From positions 1 to 64,000 of the forward strand of contig DXIQ01000027.1 of assembly GCA_019112785.1 (NCBI GenBank): a stretch of 64,000 nt of DNA, given 5' to 3'. Each line of letters begins with the position of its first letter. Within the stretch, counting starts at the first letter, position 1. Both the position numbers and the translations under genes were made by a program. This document shows positions 40,778 to 49,659 of this stretch, piece by piece. Source of the stretch: Candidatus Blautia stercorigallinarum (lineage in GTDB: Bacteria; Bacillota; Clostridia; Lachnospirales; Lachnospiraceae). Below the pieces are notes generated by a model. It was not told the origin of the DNA. It searched no databases and was given only the letters and a program-made list of their open reading frames with translations.

Positions 40778-43279
40778 ATGAAAGTATGTTTAAAGGCTGC
40801 CGCCGTAACACAGCAGGATTCCTACTTTACTATACAGACAGACAGCGTGCCTATCCGTATCTGGTTCCTTACCGATCAGATCCTGCGTATCCGTGCCGGA
40901 TTTGACGGCGATTTTGCAGAGGAATCCTACAGTCTTGTGACCACCGCCTGGGAAGACCGTATGGATGGATTTATGAAAGATTACAGAAAGCGTATCACAC
41001 CGGCCCAGTCCTCTCTGACGGACGGCGAGGATAAGGCTGTGATCCAGGGAAAAGAGCTGAAAGTGGTTGTAGAAAAAGATCCTTTCCGTATCTGCGTTTA
41101 CGACAAGGACGGTACACAGATTCACGCAGATATCGTAGATCTGGCTTATATGGAAGACAGCAATCACCGCAGGATCCATACCAGTGAGATCAGTCCTGAA
41201 GATTGTTTCTACGGCTTTGGAGAGAAGAGCGGAGAATTTAACAAAGCCCAGAAATTTATGGGAATGAGTCCCAAAGACGCTATGGGATATAATCCCAAAG
41301 AAACAGATTCCCTGTATAAACACATCCCTTTTTACATCAAACTGAACCGAAATACCAAAAAAGCGGTAGGTTATTTTTATCACAACACCTATGAATGCGA
41401 CTTTGATATGGGAAGGGAAAAGAGCAATTACTGGAAAATGCACAGTCGTTACCGGGCAGACGGAGGGGATATCGACCTGTTCCTGATCAGCGGACCATCT
41501 ATACGCCAGGTGATCGAACGGTATACAGACCTCACAGGAAAATCTGCAATGCTGCCAAAATCTGCCCTGGGATATCTGGGCTCTTCCATGTATTATCCGG
41601 AGCTGGAGGCAGACTGTGACGACGCCATTACAGAATTTATAGACACCACCAAAGAAGAGGGAATTCCTGTAGACGGATTCCAGCTTTCCTCCGGATACTG
41701 CGCTGTTGATACAGAGGAAGGAGTCAAACGCTGTACCTTTACCTGGAATAAGAAGCGTTTTAAAGATCCGAAAGACTTTTTTGCCCAGATGAAGAAAAGA
41801 GGAGTGTGCGTATCTCCAAACGTAAAGCCTGGAATGCTTCTGGTCCATCCTAAACTGGAAGAAATGAAAGAGAAAGATATGTTCATCAGGGCAAGCGAAA
41901 GCGATGAGCCGGGGATTGGAACCTGGTGGGGCGGAAAAGGCATGTTCGTGGATTTCACAAAGGATTCCACCAGAGAAAACTGGAAAGCTCTCCTGAAAGA
42001 AAATGTACTGGAATACGGCACAAGTTCTGTGTGGAATGATAACTGTGAGTATGACAGTCTCATTGACAAAGACTGTCGCTGCAGTTTTGAGGGAAAAGGA
42101 GGCACTATCGGACAGTTAAAATCGGTAATGTCCAACATCATGTGTCAGATTGCCGGTGAAGCCATCCATGAGACTTTTGAAAATACCAGACCTTATATCG
42201 TATGCCGTTCCGGGCACTGCGGCATCCAGCGTTATGCTCAGACCTGGGCCGGAGATAACCTTACCTGCTGGGATTCTCTGAAATATAATATTGCCACTAT
42301 TCTGGGCATGAGCTTAAGCGGTGTGGCCAACCAGGGCTGTGACATCGGCGGATTCTACGGTCCGGCTCCCGAAGCGGAGCTTCTGGTAAGATGGATCCAG
42401 AACGGTATCTTCCAGCCCAGATTCTCCATCCATTCTACCAATACAGATAATACAGTTACAGAACCCTGGATGTACAGCGACTGCACCGATTATATCCGGG
42501 AGGCCATCCGTTTCCGTTATCGTCTCTTCCCTTACCTCTATTCTCTTATGGAGAGGGCTCATGAGACAGGTCTTCCTATTATGGAGCCAATGTGCAGCGC
42601 TTTCCAGAACGATCCGGCCTGCTATGAAGAAGGAGTGGATTTCATGCTGGGAGATTCTCTTCTGGTAGCCAATGTGGTAGAAAAGGGCGCAAGGACCAGA
42701 AAGGTATATTTCCCCAAAGAAAACCGCTTCTTTGATTTTTATACCAGAATGCCCTATGAAGGCGGAGAGACCGCAGAACTGGATGTAGACCTTGGAAGTA
42801 TCCCGCTGTTTATCAAAAGCGGCGGTATTATCCCTATGGCCCTTAACCAGATGGATAATTTTACCACCCAGACAGTTACCGGTCTTTCCATCCTCTGCGA
42901 GGCAGGACGTGACGGAGCCTTTACATTATATGAAGACGACGGTCTTACCATGGATTATGAAAAGGGCGTATTCCTGAAAACCTTTATTACCATGAAAGCA
43001 GGAGAGAAGACTACCCTTACCTTCCGCAATGAAGGAAATTATGAGACTACTGTGGAAGATATCCAGATCGATATGATCCACAGAGAAAAATCCCCTTACT
43101 GGGTAACCGTAGAGGGCAAAGAGGTTCCTCACTTCCTTCACAGGAAAAAATTTGAGGCAGCGGACTTTGGCTGGTATTACAGCCAGAGACTGAAATCTGT
43201 TCAGATCAAATACCCGAATCCGAAAAAGGATTATCAGGTCGTAGTTTCCTTTGAACAGTTTGACCTTATCGGAATGTAA
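40778..43279 (+). CDS. Glycoside hydrolase family 31 (alpha-glucosidase/alpha-xylosidase type)
   Basis: 833 aa. A galactose-mutarotase-like N-terminal domain leads to the GH31 barrel: F-Y-G-F-G-E-K-S near residue 145, V-D-G-F-Q-L-S-S near residue 300, nucleophile region V-W-N-D-N-C-E near residue 420 and acid/base W-A-G-D-N near residue 490. A C-terminal beta domain follows. No signal peptide, so it acts on imported oligosaccharides. Substrate (alpha-glucoside, xyloside or sulfoquinovoside) is not clear from motifs. A strong AAGGAGGAG site. The next gene is a remnant TRAP transporter, which may once have supplied its substrate. Confidence 0.9.
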   Translation: MKVCLKAAAVTQQDSYFTIQTDSVPIRIWFLTDQILRIRAGFDGDFAEESYSLVTTAWEDRMDGFMKDYRKRITPAQSSLTDGEDKAVIQGKELKVVVEKDPFRICVYDKDGTQIHADIVDLAYMEDSNHRRIHTSEISPEDCFYGFGEKSGEFNKAQKFMGMSPKDAMGYNPKETDSLYKHIPFYIKLNRNTKKAVGYFYHNTYECDFDMGREKSNYWKMHSRYRADGGDIDLFLISGPSIRQVIERYTDLTGKSAMLPKSALGYLGSSMYYPELEADCDDAITEFIDTTKEEGIPVDGFQLSSGYCAVDTEEGVKRCTFTWNKKRFKDPKDFFAQMKKRGVCVSPNVKPGMLLVHPKLEEMKEKDMFIRASESDEPGIGTWWGGKGMFVDFTKDSTRENWKALLKENVLEYGTSSVWNDNCEYDSLIDKDCRCSFEGKGGTIGQLKSVMSNIMCQIAGEAIHETFENTRPYIVCRSGHCGIQRYAQTWAGDNLTCWDSLKYNIATILGMSLSGVANQGCDIGGFYGPAPEAELLVRWIQNGIFQPRFSIHSTNTDNTVTEPWMYSDCTDYIREAIRFRYRLFPYLYSLMERAHETGLPIMEPMCSAFQNDPACYEEGVDFMLGDSLLVANVVEKGARTRKVYFPKENRFFDFYTRMPYEGGETAELDVDLGSIPLFIKSGGIIPMALNQMDNFTTQTVTGLSILCEAGRDGAFTLYEDDGLTMDYEKGVFLKTFITMKAGEKTTLTFRNEGNYETTVEDIQIDMIHREKSPYWVTVEGKEVPHFLHRKKFEAADFGWYYSQRLKSVQIKYPNPKKDYQVVVSFEQFDLIGM

Positions 43280-43297
43280 AAAAGGAGGAGAAAATCA

Positions 43298-44580
43298 ATG
43301 AAAAAGTTTGCAGCAATCGCTTTGGCTGCCACCCTGGTGCTGGGTCTGGCCGGATGCGGAAGCAGCGGATCTGCTCAGACCAGCGATACCGCTACAGCCG
43401 AAAATCCACTGGTACTGACTTTAGCCCACGGACTCAGCGAAAGCCATACCGTACATATTCTCTGCTGGCCATTCCTCTGTTTATCCTGGCAGGAAATATC
43501 ATGAATAACGGCGGAATTGCCAAGAGACTGGTAGACTTTGCAAAATTATTTGTAGGATGGATCCCAGGATCTCTGGCCCAGGCAAATATCGTAGGAAATA
43601 TGCTGTTCGGTGCCTTATCCGGCTCATCTGTAGCCGCAGCTTCCGCGATGGGCGGCTGTATCTACCCGATCCAGAAAGAAGAGGGCTACGATCCGGCCTT
43701 TGCCACAGCAGCCAACATTGCTTCCGCGCCTACCGGACTTCTGATCCCGCCTACCAGTGCTTTCATCGTGTACTCAACTGTAGCAGGTGGCGTATCCATC
43801 TCTACATTGTTTATGGCCGGATATATCCCCGGTATCCTCATGGGTCTTGGTTCCATGGTAGTTGCCTTTGTCTATGCAAAGAAGCATAAATATCCTACAA
43901 CCGGATGGGTAGGAATGAAAGAAGCGGTTCGGGTAACTTTCAGAGCGATCCCCAGCCTTCTCCTGATCATCATCGTCATCGGCGGTATCGTAAGCGGTAT
44001 CTTCACTGCAACAGAAGGGGCCGGTATCTGCGTGCTTTACTGCCTGATCCTGTCCATCTGCTATAAAAGTATTACTGTAAATTCTTTTATGAAGATCCTG
44101 GTAAGCAGTGCCTGCACCAGCGGTATTATCCTGTTTCTGATCTCTGCATCCTCCGCTATGTCCTTTGTTATGGCATATTCCGGAATCCCTGAAGTGATCA
44201 GTGATGCACTTTTATCTGTATCTTCAAACAAATATGTGATCTTTTTCTTAATGAATGTGATCTTAATGATTGTAGGTATGTTTATGGATATTACACCGGC
44301 AATCCTGATCTTTACACCAATTTTTCTGCCTATTGCCCAGAGCCTGGGAATGACCGATATCCAGTTTAGTGTTATGCTGATCTTTAATATGTGCTTAGGA
44401 AACATGACCCCTCCGGTAGGTTCCGTGCTTTTCGTAGGCTGCGGAATCAGCAAGATCAGCATCGAAGCAGTGGCAAAGAGACTGCTCCCATATTTTGTAG
44501 TTCTGTTCCTGCTTCTGCTGGCAGTAACCTACATACCTGTACTTTCCCTGGGAATTCCTTCTCTTATGGGACTTATATAA
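43298..44580 (+). pseudogene. TRAP transporter remnant: DctP start fused to DctM by deletion
   Basis: The ATG at 43298 (GGAGGAG site) begins a DctP-like solute-binding lipoprotein: signal peptide with L-A-G-C-G lipobox, then L-T-L-A-H-G-L-S-E-S-H-T-V-H. Near 43455 the sequence jumps to the interior of DctM, in a different frame: S-L-L-A-I-P-L-F-I-L-A-G-N, then ten or so membrane helices to 44580. The rest of DctP, all of DctQ and about the first 85 residues of DctM are missing, roughly 1.6 kb. The DctP frame stops at 43502-43504, overlapping an in-frame DctM ATG (ATGA at 43501), so a truncated DctM might still be made. Transport activity is not expected. Confidence 0.85.
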
Positions 44581-44618
44581 TACAAGCCTGACAGATTTCT
44601 TCTGAAAGGATAGAAGAT

Positions 44619-44672
44619 GGGCTGCTGTAAATACCTTATCGCTGATATGGTTCCTTTACAGCAGCCCCTTTT
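44619..44672 (+). terminator. Terminator after the TRAP remnant
   Basis: A perfect 13-bp stem, GGGCTGCTGTAAA (44619-44631) with TTTACAGCAGCCC (44655-44667), then CTTTT. It sits between convergent genes. Confidence 0.85.
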
Positions 44673-44677
44673 AGTTT

Positions 44678-45742
44678 CTAATTTAACTTTTCCCGCAGTG
44701 TCACAGCCTTGGAAGCAGCCCGCCTTCTGGCATCGCTTAATTTGGCATAGTGTTTTTTCGTCGTATTTACGTCTGCATGGCCCAGAACATCAGCCACCAG
44801 GTAAATATCCCCGGTCTCCCGGTAAAGAGCCGTTCCGTAGGTGCTGCGGAGCTTGTGGGGGGTGATAGTTTTAGCGGAGATGGCAGAGGCATATTTCTTT
44901 ACCATTTTTTCTACTGCATCTACGCTGATCCTTTTTCTCTGGCCGGAGAGAAAAAGGGCGTCTTCATGGCCGGAGAGGGGAGTAATGGCATTTCTGGAAA
45001 TCTCCAGATAATCCCGCAAAGCCTTTTCCACTTCTTCTCCGAAGTACACGATCATTTCATTTCCTCCTTTTCGAAGGATCCGGATGCCGTTATTCTTAAA
45101 ATCAATATCTGATATGTTCAATCCCACCAGTTCCGAAACACGAACGCCTGTTCCCAGCAGGAGAGTAACAATTGCAATATCTCTGTACTTTTGCTTATTA
45201 TAGTGATAAAGTTTCACTCCGGTAAGCTGATTTCCGTAATTTTCTATATAGTCCAGAAGACTGGCTACCTCGTCAGGATCCAGCTGGATAATAGCTTTTT
45301 CCTTAATTTTGGGCATATCTACAAGCCTTACCGGGTTAGATGGTAATAACTGCCTTTTACACAGATAATCATAAAAGCTCCGCAGACAGGACATTTTCCT
45401 GGCAATTCCGGTGCGGGAATTGGTTTCCAGTTTGTTGTCCGGAGCCTTATAGGCCTTGAGATATTCCTGGAATTCCTCAAAATCCACAGGCTGGAGGCTG
45501 GCAAGATCCTGGATGGAAATATCAGCCATAGGCTTGGACATTAAGGCAGGATTTGATTCCTGAAGAAACCGGAAGAAAACCCGCAGATCATAAGCATAAG
45601 ACAAACGGGTCTTGTCTGAAGTTGTAGGTTCCTTGGCCCGGAAATAATCCTTGACATATGGAGGAAGTTCCTGAAGAAATTCCCGGAGTTTTACTGTATT
45701 TTCAATTTTTTCCTGTTCACGATAGGTCATTGGCTTTGCCAT
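44678..45742 (-). CDS. Tyrosine recombinase, XerS-like
   Basis: 354 aa from the ATG at 45742 (GGAGGGA 7 nt upstream). An N-terminal core-binding domain (P-P-Y-V-K-D-Y-F, R-V-F-F-R-F-L) is followed by the catalytic domain with Arg in T-G-V-R-V-S-E-L, Lys region R-K-G-G-N-E, H-K-L-R-S near residue 303, L-G-H-A-D-V near residue 325 and nucleophile Tyr in K-K-H-Y-A-K. Length and the A-V-E-K-M-V-K-K-Y and T-P-H-K-L-R blocks resemble XerS of streptococci and lactococci, a stand-alone chromosome-dimer resolvase, more than XerC/XerD. A dif-like repeat lies 42 nt upstream. An integrase of a mobile element is the alternative, but no element is seen around it. Confidence 0.82.
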   Translation of the reverse strand: MAKPMTYREQEKIENTVKLREFLQELPPYVKDYFRAKEPTTSDKTRLSYAYDLRVFFRFLQESNPALMSKPMADISIQDLASLQPVDFEEFQEYLKAYKAPDNKLETNSRTGIARKMSCLRSFYDYLCKRQLLPSNPVRLVDMPKIKEKAIIQLDPDEVASLLDYIENYGNQLTGVKLYHYNKQKYRDIAIVTLLLGTGVRVSELVGLNISDIDFKNNGIRILRKGGNEMIVYFGEEVEKALRDYLEISRNAITPLSGHEDALFLSGQRKRISVDAVEKMVKKYASAISAKTITPHKLRSTYGTALYRETGDIYLVADVLGHADVNTTKKHYAKLSDARRRAASKAVTLREKLN

Positions 45743-45783
45743 AAAATCCCTCCAAAAATCCTTGTTTTGAGAGTAGTTTATCA

Positions 45784-45823
45784 CAGATTCCGGAAAAAAG
45801 CCATACTTTTTCGGATAAATCTG
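45784..45823. other. Candidate dif-like recombination site
   Basis: A 40-bp interrupted palindrome: outer CAGATT and AAATCTG, inner arms CCGGAAAAA (45790-45798) and TTTTTCGG (45807-45814) around the 8-bp centre AGCCATAC. Arms rich in A/T next to CCG and a short TA-containing centre fit the form of dif sites, including the difSL site that lies beside xerS in lactic bacteria. It also overlaps the presumed promoter of the recombinase. Confidence 0.5.
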
Positions 45824-45853
45824 TATTTGTCCGCAAAACTAATTTCCTTCAGG

Positions 45854-45916
45854 AAAAGGCTTTTCCAGTCTCCCGGATCCAAAAGGCGCCGGATTTTCTT
45901 TCTGAAAAAGCCTTTT
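45854..45916 (-). terminator. Terminator of dtd
   Basis: 15-nt arms 45854-45868 and 45902-45916 pair with one G-T. On the - strand the stem ends in GCCTTTTCC. It lies 52 nt past the dtd stop. Confidence 0.7.
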
Positions 45917-45967
45917 TATGTTCCTGTAAATATATTACTCCTCTGTTATGTCTCTATATAGTTATCC

Positions 45968-46435
45968 CTATATACGGTCTTTTTTATGTTTAAAAGTATT
46001 TTCATCCAGCAGGATCGTAAAGGGTCCTTCATTGACCAGAGACACTTTCATTTTTGCTCCAAAGACGCCGGTCTGTACTACAGGGACCAGCTCCCGCAGC
46101 TTTTCGGCCATATATTCATAAAGTTCCTCCGCCATCTGAGGATCCCCTGCCTCTACAAAACTGGGCCGGTTTCCTTTTCTGCAGTTTGCGTACAGAGTAA
46201 ACTGAGAAACCAGCAGGATCTCTCCCTTTACATCTGACAGGGAAAGGTTTGTCTTTCCCTCACTGTCTTCAAATATCCGGAGATTTACCATTTTCCTGAT
46301 ATACTGATCTGCAGTCTCCCGGGTATCTTCCTGTCCTACTCCCAGAAAGACCAGAAATCCCTTTCCGATCTTTCCCACACATTTTTCTTCCACTTCCACA
46401 GAAGCACTGCTGACTTTCTGGATCACTAATTTCAT
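45968..46435 (-). CDS. dtd: D-aminoacyl-tRNA deacylase
   Basis: 155 aa, normal length. [13 protein letters not shown] at the start, the S-Q-F-T-L-Y-A active-site motif near residue 78 and N-E-G-P-F-T near residue 137 (Gly-cisPro-like chiral selectivity loop) identify DTD. It hydrolyses D-amino acids mischarged on tRNA in the cytoplasm. It stands alone, divergent from ttcA, between an extended -10 promoter and its own terminator. Confidence 0.95.
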   Translation of the reverse strand: MKLVIQKVSSASVEVEEKCVGKIGKGFLVFLGVGQEDTRETADQYIRKMVNLRIFEDSEGKTNLSLSDVKGEILLVSQFTLYANCRKGNRPSFVEAGDPQMAEELYEYMAEKLRELVPVVQTGVFGAKMKVSLVNEGPFTILLDENTFKHKKDRI

Positions 46436-46506
46436 TAACCTGTCCTCTTTTCCTTGTCCTGTATTTGATATTTAGCAACCGCCGGCGATACTGGCTGTCC
46501 GCGGAT

Positions 46507-46566
46507 AGTATACCACAAATAAAAGGCGGAAAAAAGATTTCTTTTTTTCTGTATCTGTGGTATGAT
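46507..46566. promoter_or_regulatory. Divergent extended -10 promoters of dtd and ttcA
   Basis: On the - strand TGG-TATACT has its -10 at 46507-46512; on the + strand TGG-TATGAT has its -10 at 46561-46566. The two share TGTGGTAT as an inverted repeat (46510-46517 and 46556-46563). Both lack clear -35 elements. The symmetrical arrangement could also be an operator. Confidence 0.5.
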
Positions 46567-46632
46567 TCATTAGGTCTGCTAAAATTTTAATGGATGACCA
46601 TCACTGAAACTGAAAGGAATGAAAATAAATAT

Positions 46633-47355
46633 ATGAAGTTACAGAAATTACTGAGCCTTACCCGAAAAGCTGTTGACGAATTCGGACTGATCGATGCCAG
46701 CGACAAAATTGCCGTAGGTGTTTCCGGAGGAAAGGACAGCCTGACTATGCTCTACGCTCTTCACGGCCTTATGCGGTTTTATCCAAATCCTTTTACTATA
46801 GAAGTGATCACCGTGGATCTGGGGCATCCGGGCTTTCAGGCAGATAAGATCGAAAATCTCTGTAAAGAATTAAACGTGCCCTTCCATCTTGTAAAAACAG
46901 AGATCGGTCCCATCATCTTTCAGGAACGAAAGGAAAGCAATCCCTGTTCTCTCTGTGCTAAAATGCGAAAAGGGGCCCTTAATACAAAGGCAAAAGAAAT
47001 CGGCTGCAATAAAGTAGCCTATGCCCATCATAAAGATGATGTAGTAGAGACCATGCTTCTTTCTCTGATCTATGAAGGAAGATTCCATACATTCTCTCCC
47101 AAAACCTATTTAGACCGGATGGATCTGACCGTGATCCGCCCGCTTCTCTTTGTAGATGAGGCAGATGTGATCGGATTTAAAAATAAATACGGCATTGAGA
47201 TCGAGAAGAGTCCCTGTCCTGTGGACGGATATACCAAAAGACAGTATGCTAAAGAACTGCTCCATGACATATCCAAAGAAAATCCCGGAACAAAAGAACG
47301 GATGTTTACTGCCATCCGCAACAGCAATATCAACGGCTGGCAGCCTGTTAAATGA
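46633..47355 (+). CDS. TtcA-like tRNA 2-thiolation PP-loop ATPase
   Basis: 240 aa from the ATG at 46633; the upstream ATG at 46594 has no ribosome site. The PP-loop S-G-G-K-D-S is at residues 31-36; C-S-L-C near residue 105-108 and a third Cys in S-P-C-P-V-D-G near residue 195 are the 4Fe-4S ligands of TtcA-type enzymes. The family inserts sulfur at cytidine 32 of tRNA through ATP-activated chemistry. The H-H-K-D-D-V-V-E-T motif is also as in TtcA. Stand-alone gene with a terminator behind it. Confidence 0.85.
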   Translation: MKLQKLLSLTRKAVDEFGLIDASDKIAVGVSGGKDSLTMLYALHGLMRFYPNPFTIEVITVDLGHPGFQADKIENLCKELNVPFHLVKTEIGPIIFQERKESNPCSLCAKMRKGALNTKAKEIGCNKVAYAHHKDDVVETMLLSLIYEGRFHTFSPKTYLDRMDLTVIRPLLFVDEADVIGFKNKYGIEIEKSPCPVDGYTKRQYAKELLHDISKENPGTKERMFTAIRNSNINGWQPVK

Positions 47356-47386
47356 TCACGCTCATGCCAAAAAAGGGATAAAATTA

Positions 47387-47424
47387 CGCCCTGGAAGAAA
47401 AAATCTTCCGGGGCGCTTTCTTTA
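47387..47424 (+). terminator. Terminator of the ttcA-like gene
   Basis: CGCCCTGGAAGA (47387-47398) pairs with TCTTCCGGGGCG (47404-47415), one G-T, then CTTTCTTT. Convergent with the kinase-like gene. Confidence 0.85.
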
Positions 47425-47435
47425 AGAATCCTTTT

Positions 47436-48077
47436 CTACTTTTTTGCATGCCGTGCCGCATCTTTTACTTCAATAGCTTTCAGGATCATTTCCACACATC
47501 CTTCTATACCCAGGATACCGCTGTCCAGGCAGAGATGATAGCTGTTGGCGTCTCCCCATTTTTTGCTGGTATAATAGTTGTAATAACTGCTCCTCTGCTT
47601 ATCTGTTTTCTGGATCCGGTCCTTTGCCTGTGCTGCGGAAAGTTCATATTTTCTGGAAATACGGTCTATCCTTTTATCCAGATCCGCATGGATGAAGACA
47701 CTGATCGCACCGGGGTGTTCTGACAGGGCATAGTCGGCGCACCTGCCTACCATAACGCAGGATTCCTCGCTGGCGATCTTTTTAATGGCATCAAACTGGG
47801 CCAGAAATACCTTATGATTGATAGGCATATCTGTAAAAGCTGCTGAAGAATAGCCGAAGGAATAGGTATCCATTACAAGAGAATACAAAAAACTGTTCGT
47901 CGGCTTTTCATCATGATGCTCAAACAATTCCTGACAAATTCCGCTGTCTTTGGCTGCACGATCCAGCAGCTCTTTGTCATAACACTTAACTCCCAACTTT
48001 TCCGCTACCCGAAGGCCGATCTCCCGTCCTCCGCTGCCATACTGACGTGCAATCGTAACTACTGTATTAGCTGCCAT
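47436..48077 (-). CDS. Cytidylate kinase-like family protein
   Basis: 213 aa from the ATG at 48077, which has GGAG 9 nt upstream; a GTG 9 nt further up is too close to that site. P-loop-like I-A-R-Q-Y-G-S-G-G-R-E-I-G near residue 7, C-Y-D-K-E-L-L-D near residue 34, and R-C-A-D-Y-A-L near residue 108 mark the Cytidylate_kin2 family (PF13189). Members are abundant in Clostridia but are shorter than Cmk and their substrates are unproven; they may phosphorylate a nucleotide or act as regulators. Own promoter at 48125-48153. Confidence 0.82.
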   Translation of the reverse strand: MAANTVVTIARQYGSGGREIGLRVAEKLGVKCYDKELLDRAAKDSGICQELFEHHDEKPTNSFLYSLVMDTYSFGYSSAAFTDMPINHKVFLAQFDAIKKIASEESCVMVGRCADYALSEHPGAISVFIHADLDKRIDRISRKYELSAAQAKDRIQKTDKQRSSYYNYYTSKKWGDANSYHLCLDSGILGIEGCVEMILKAIEVKDAARHAKK

Positions 48078-48124
48078 ACCACACACTCCTCTCCATATGA
48101 TGTGTTAATATTTAATATATTTCT

Positions 48125-48153
48125 ATTATAATCTATTTTTTTCAAAATGTATA
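48125..48153 (-). promoter_or_regulatory. Promoter of the cytidylate kinase-like gene
   Basis: On the - strand TATACA (48148-48153), 17 bp, TATAAT (48125-48130). About 48 nt upstream of the coding start. The remaining gap to the rluD-like gene shows no clear terminator. Confidence 0.6.
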
Positions 48154-48226
48154 TAAAATTTTCACACATATTTCAACTATAGAGCTGTTCAGGAGTGCTA
48201 AAGCCATGAAAATTGCCCGGGATCCT

Positions 48227-49144
48227 CTAACCTCTCAGCTTTTCCAGTAATTTTTCAAAATATTCCGGCAAAGGTGCGGTAAATTCCATATATTTCCCGC
48301 TTACCGGATGTTGAAATCCTAGGACCATGGCATGGAGCGTCTGTCCCTGGAGAGAAGGAAAAGGACACTTTTTCGGTCCGTAGAGAGCATCCCCCAGAAG
48401 AGGATGGCCGATACTGGACATGTGTACCCGGATCTGATGAGTCCTGCCGGTTTCCAGCTGGCATTCGATATACGTATAATTGCCAAACCTTTCCAGAACC
48501 TTAAAATGGGTCACTGCTTCTTTCCCGCCCCGGACATTGACAGCCATTTTCTTTCGCTCTACAGGGTGACGGCCGATGGAACCTTCCACAGTCCCTGTAT
48601 CTTCCTTTATATTCCCATGGACGATGGCCCGGTATCTTCTGGTAATGCTGTGCACTTTCAGCTGTTCGGCCAGGCTCTGATGGGCAGTATCAGTTTTACA
48701 GACCACCAGGGCTCCTGTAGTATCCATATCGATACGATGAACGATCCCGGGCCGGAGTACCCCGTTGATCCCCGAAAGATTGTCCCTGCAGTGATACATA
48801 AGGGCATTTACCAGAGTACCGCTGTAGTGTCCCGCGCTGGGATGTACCACCATTCCCTTCGGTTTATTTACCACCAGAAGCTGATCGTCCTCATAAAGGA
48901 TATCCAGAGGTATATTCTCCGGCTCAATATCCGGCTCCTGATTCTCCGGGAGAAAGACAACGATCTCATCCTCCTCTCCCACCTTCAGACTGGCTTTGGC
49001 CGGTTTTCCATTTACGGTAATGTTTCCTTCCTTAAATTGTTTCTGTAAAAAAGAGCGGGAGTAATCTTTCATTACTTCCGCCAGAAATTTGTCGATCCTT
49101 TCTCCTGTCCAGGAAGGATCTGACTGTAAACAAAGACGTTTCAT
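48227..49144 (-). CDS. RluA/RluD-family rRNA pseudouridine synthase
   Basis: 305 aa. An S4 RNA-binding domain at residues 15-75 (R-I-D-K-F-L-A-E, G-N-I-T-V-N-G) precedes the catalytic domain with P-G-I-V-H-R-I-D-M-D-T-T-G near residue 132; the Asp is the catalytic residue. The family isomerises uridines in 23S rRNA. Last gene of the 54.5-48.2 kb operon; its ATG overlaps the lspA stop. This pairing (lspA, then RluD-like ylyB) is conserved in Firmicutes. RluA-type specificity cannot be resolved. Confidence 0.92.
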   Translation of the reverse strand: MKRLCLQSDPSWTGERIDKFLAEVMKDYSRSFLQKQFKEGNITVNGKPAKASLKVGEEDEIVVFLPENQEPDIEPENIPLDILYEDDQLLVVNKPKGMVVHPSAGHYSGTLVNALMYHCRDNLSGINGVLRPGIVHRIDMDTTGALVVCKTDTAHQSLAEQLKVHSITRRYRAIVHGNIKEDTGTVEGSIGRHPVERKKMAVNVRGGKEAVTHFKVLERFGNYTYIECQLETGRTHQIRVHMSSIGHPLLGDALYGPKKCPFPSLQGQTLHAMVLGFQHPVSGKYMEFTAPLPEYFEKLLEKLRG

Positions 49145-49659
49145 TTATCCCTCTTCCATTTCAAAAACTGAAAATCTTCATCTTTATAGTAAAATAATAC
49201 CAGGATCAGCAAAAGAAACATGCTGACAGTTACATAGATATCCGCCACGTTAAACACCGGAAAATCGATCAGAGAAAAATAGATGAAATCCACTACATAA
49301 TTCAACCGCACCCGGTCGATCAGATTTCCGATACCACCTGCAGTGATCATAAAGCAGAGCAGCTTCAGAAGATTATATTTCTTATCTGATGGAATCTTCC
49401 ATAAAACATAGCAGACGCATACCAGGATAATGGCCGTCAGGATCAGCAGAAAAGCTCTCTGGTCCTGGAAGATGCCAAAAGCCGCCCCTCTGTTTTCCAG
49501 ATAATGGAGACGCAGGACACCGGGGATCAGGGAGATATCCTCCTGTCCTTTTAAATGTTCTACTGCCAGACTTTTGGTCCACTGATCAAAGGCGACCAGG
49601 ACTGCTGTGGAAAGAATAAACAGGACAAAAGTCCCCAGTCTTTTCTTTTCTTTATTCAT
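49141..49659 (-). CDS. lspA: Lipoprotein signal peptidase (signal peptidase II)
   Basis: 172 aa. Four membrane helices; the two catalytic aspartates are in G-N-L-I-D-R-V-R near residue 115 and F-N-V-A-D-I-Y near residue 140, and L-E-N-R-G-A-A-F-G near residue 53 is the third conserved block. It cleaves prolipoproteins at the lipid-modified Cys in the membrane, as needed for the lipoproteins seen elsewhere in this window. Overlaps both neighbours by a few bases, so tightly coupled. Confidence 0.96.
   Translation of the reverse strand: MNKEKKRLGTFVLFILSTAVLVAFDQWTKSLAVEHLKGQEDISLIPGVLRLHYLENRGAAFGIFQDQRAFLLILTAIILVCVCYVLWKIPSDKKYNLLKLLCFMITAGGIGNLIDRVRLNYVVDFIYFSLIDFPVFNVADIYVTVSMFLLLILVLFYYKDEDFQFLKWKRDK

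Noticed and set aside
43354-43500. ATG at 43354 as a true start of the DctM-like frame
   Set aside because: It lies inside the DctP lipobox codons and has no ribosome site; the sequence before 43455 is not DctM-like in that frame.
44678-45742. Recombinase as the integrase of an integrated element
   Set aside because: No excisionase, cargo, tRNA attachment site or flanking direct repeats were noticed; neighbours on both sides are ordinary genes.
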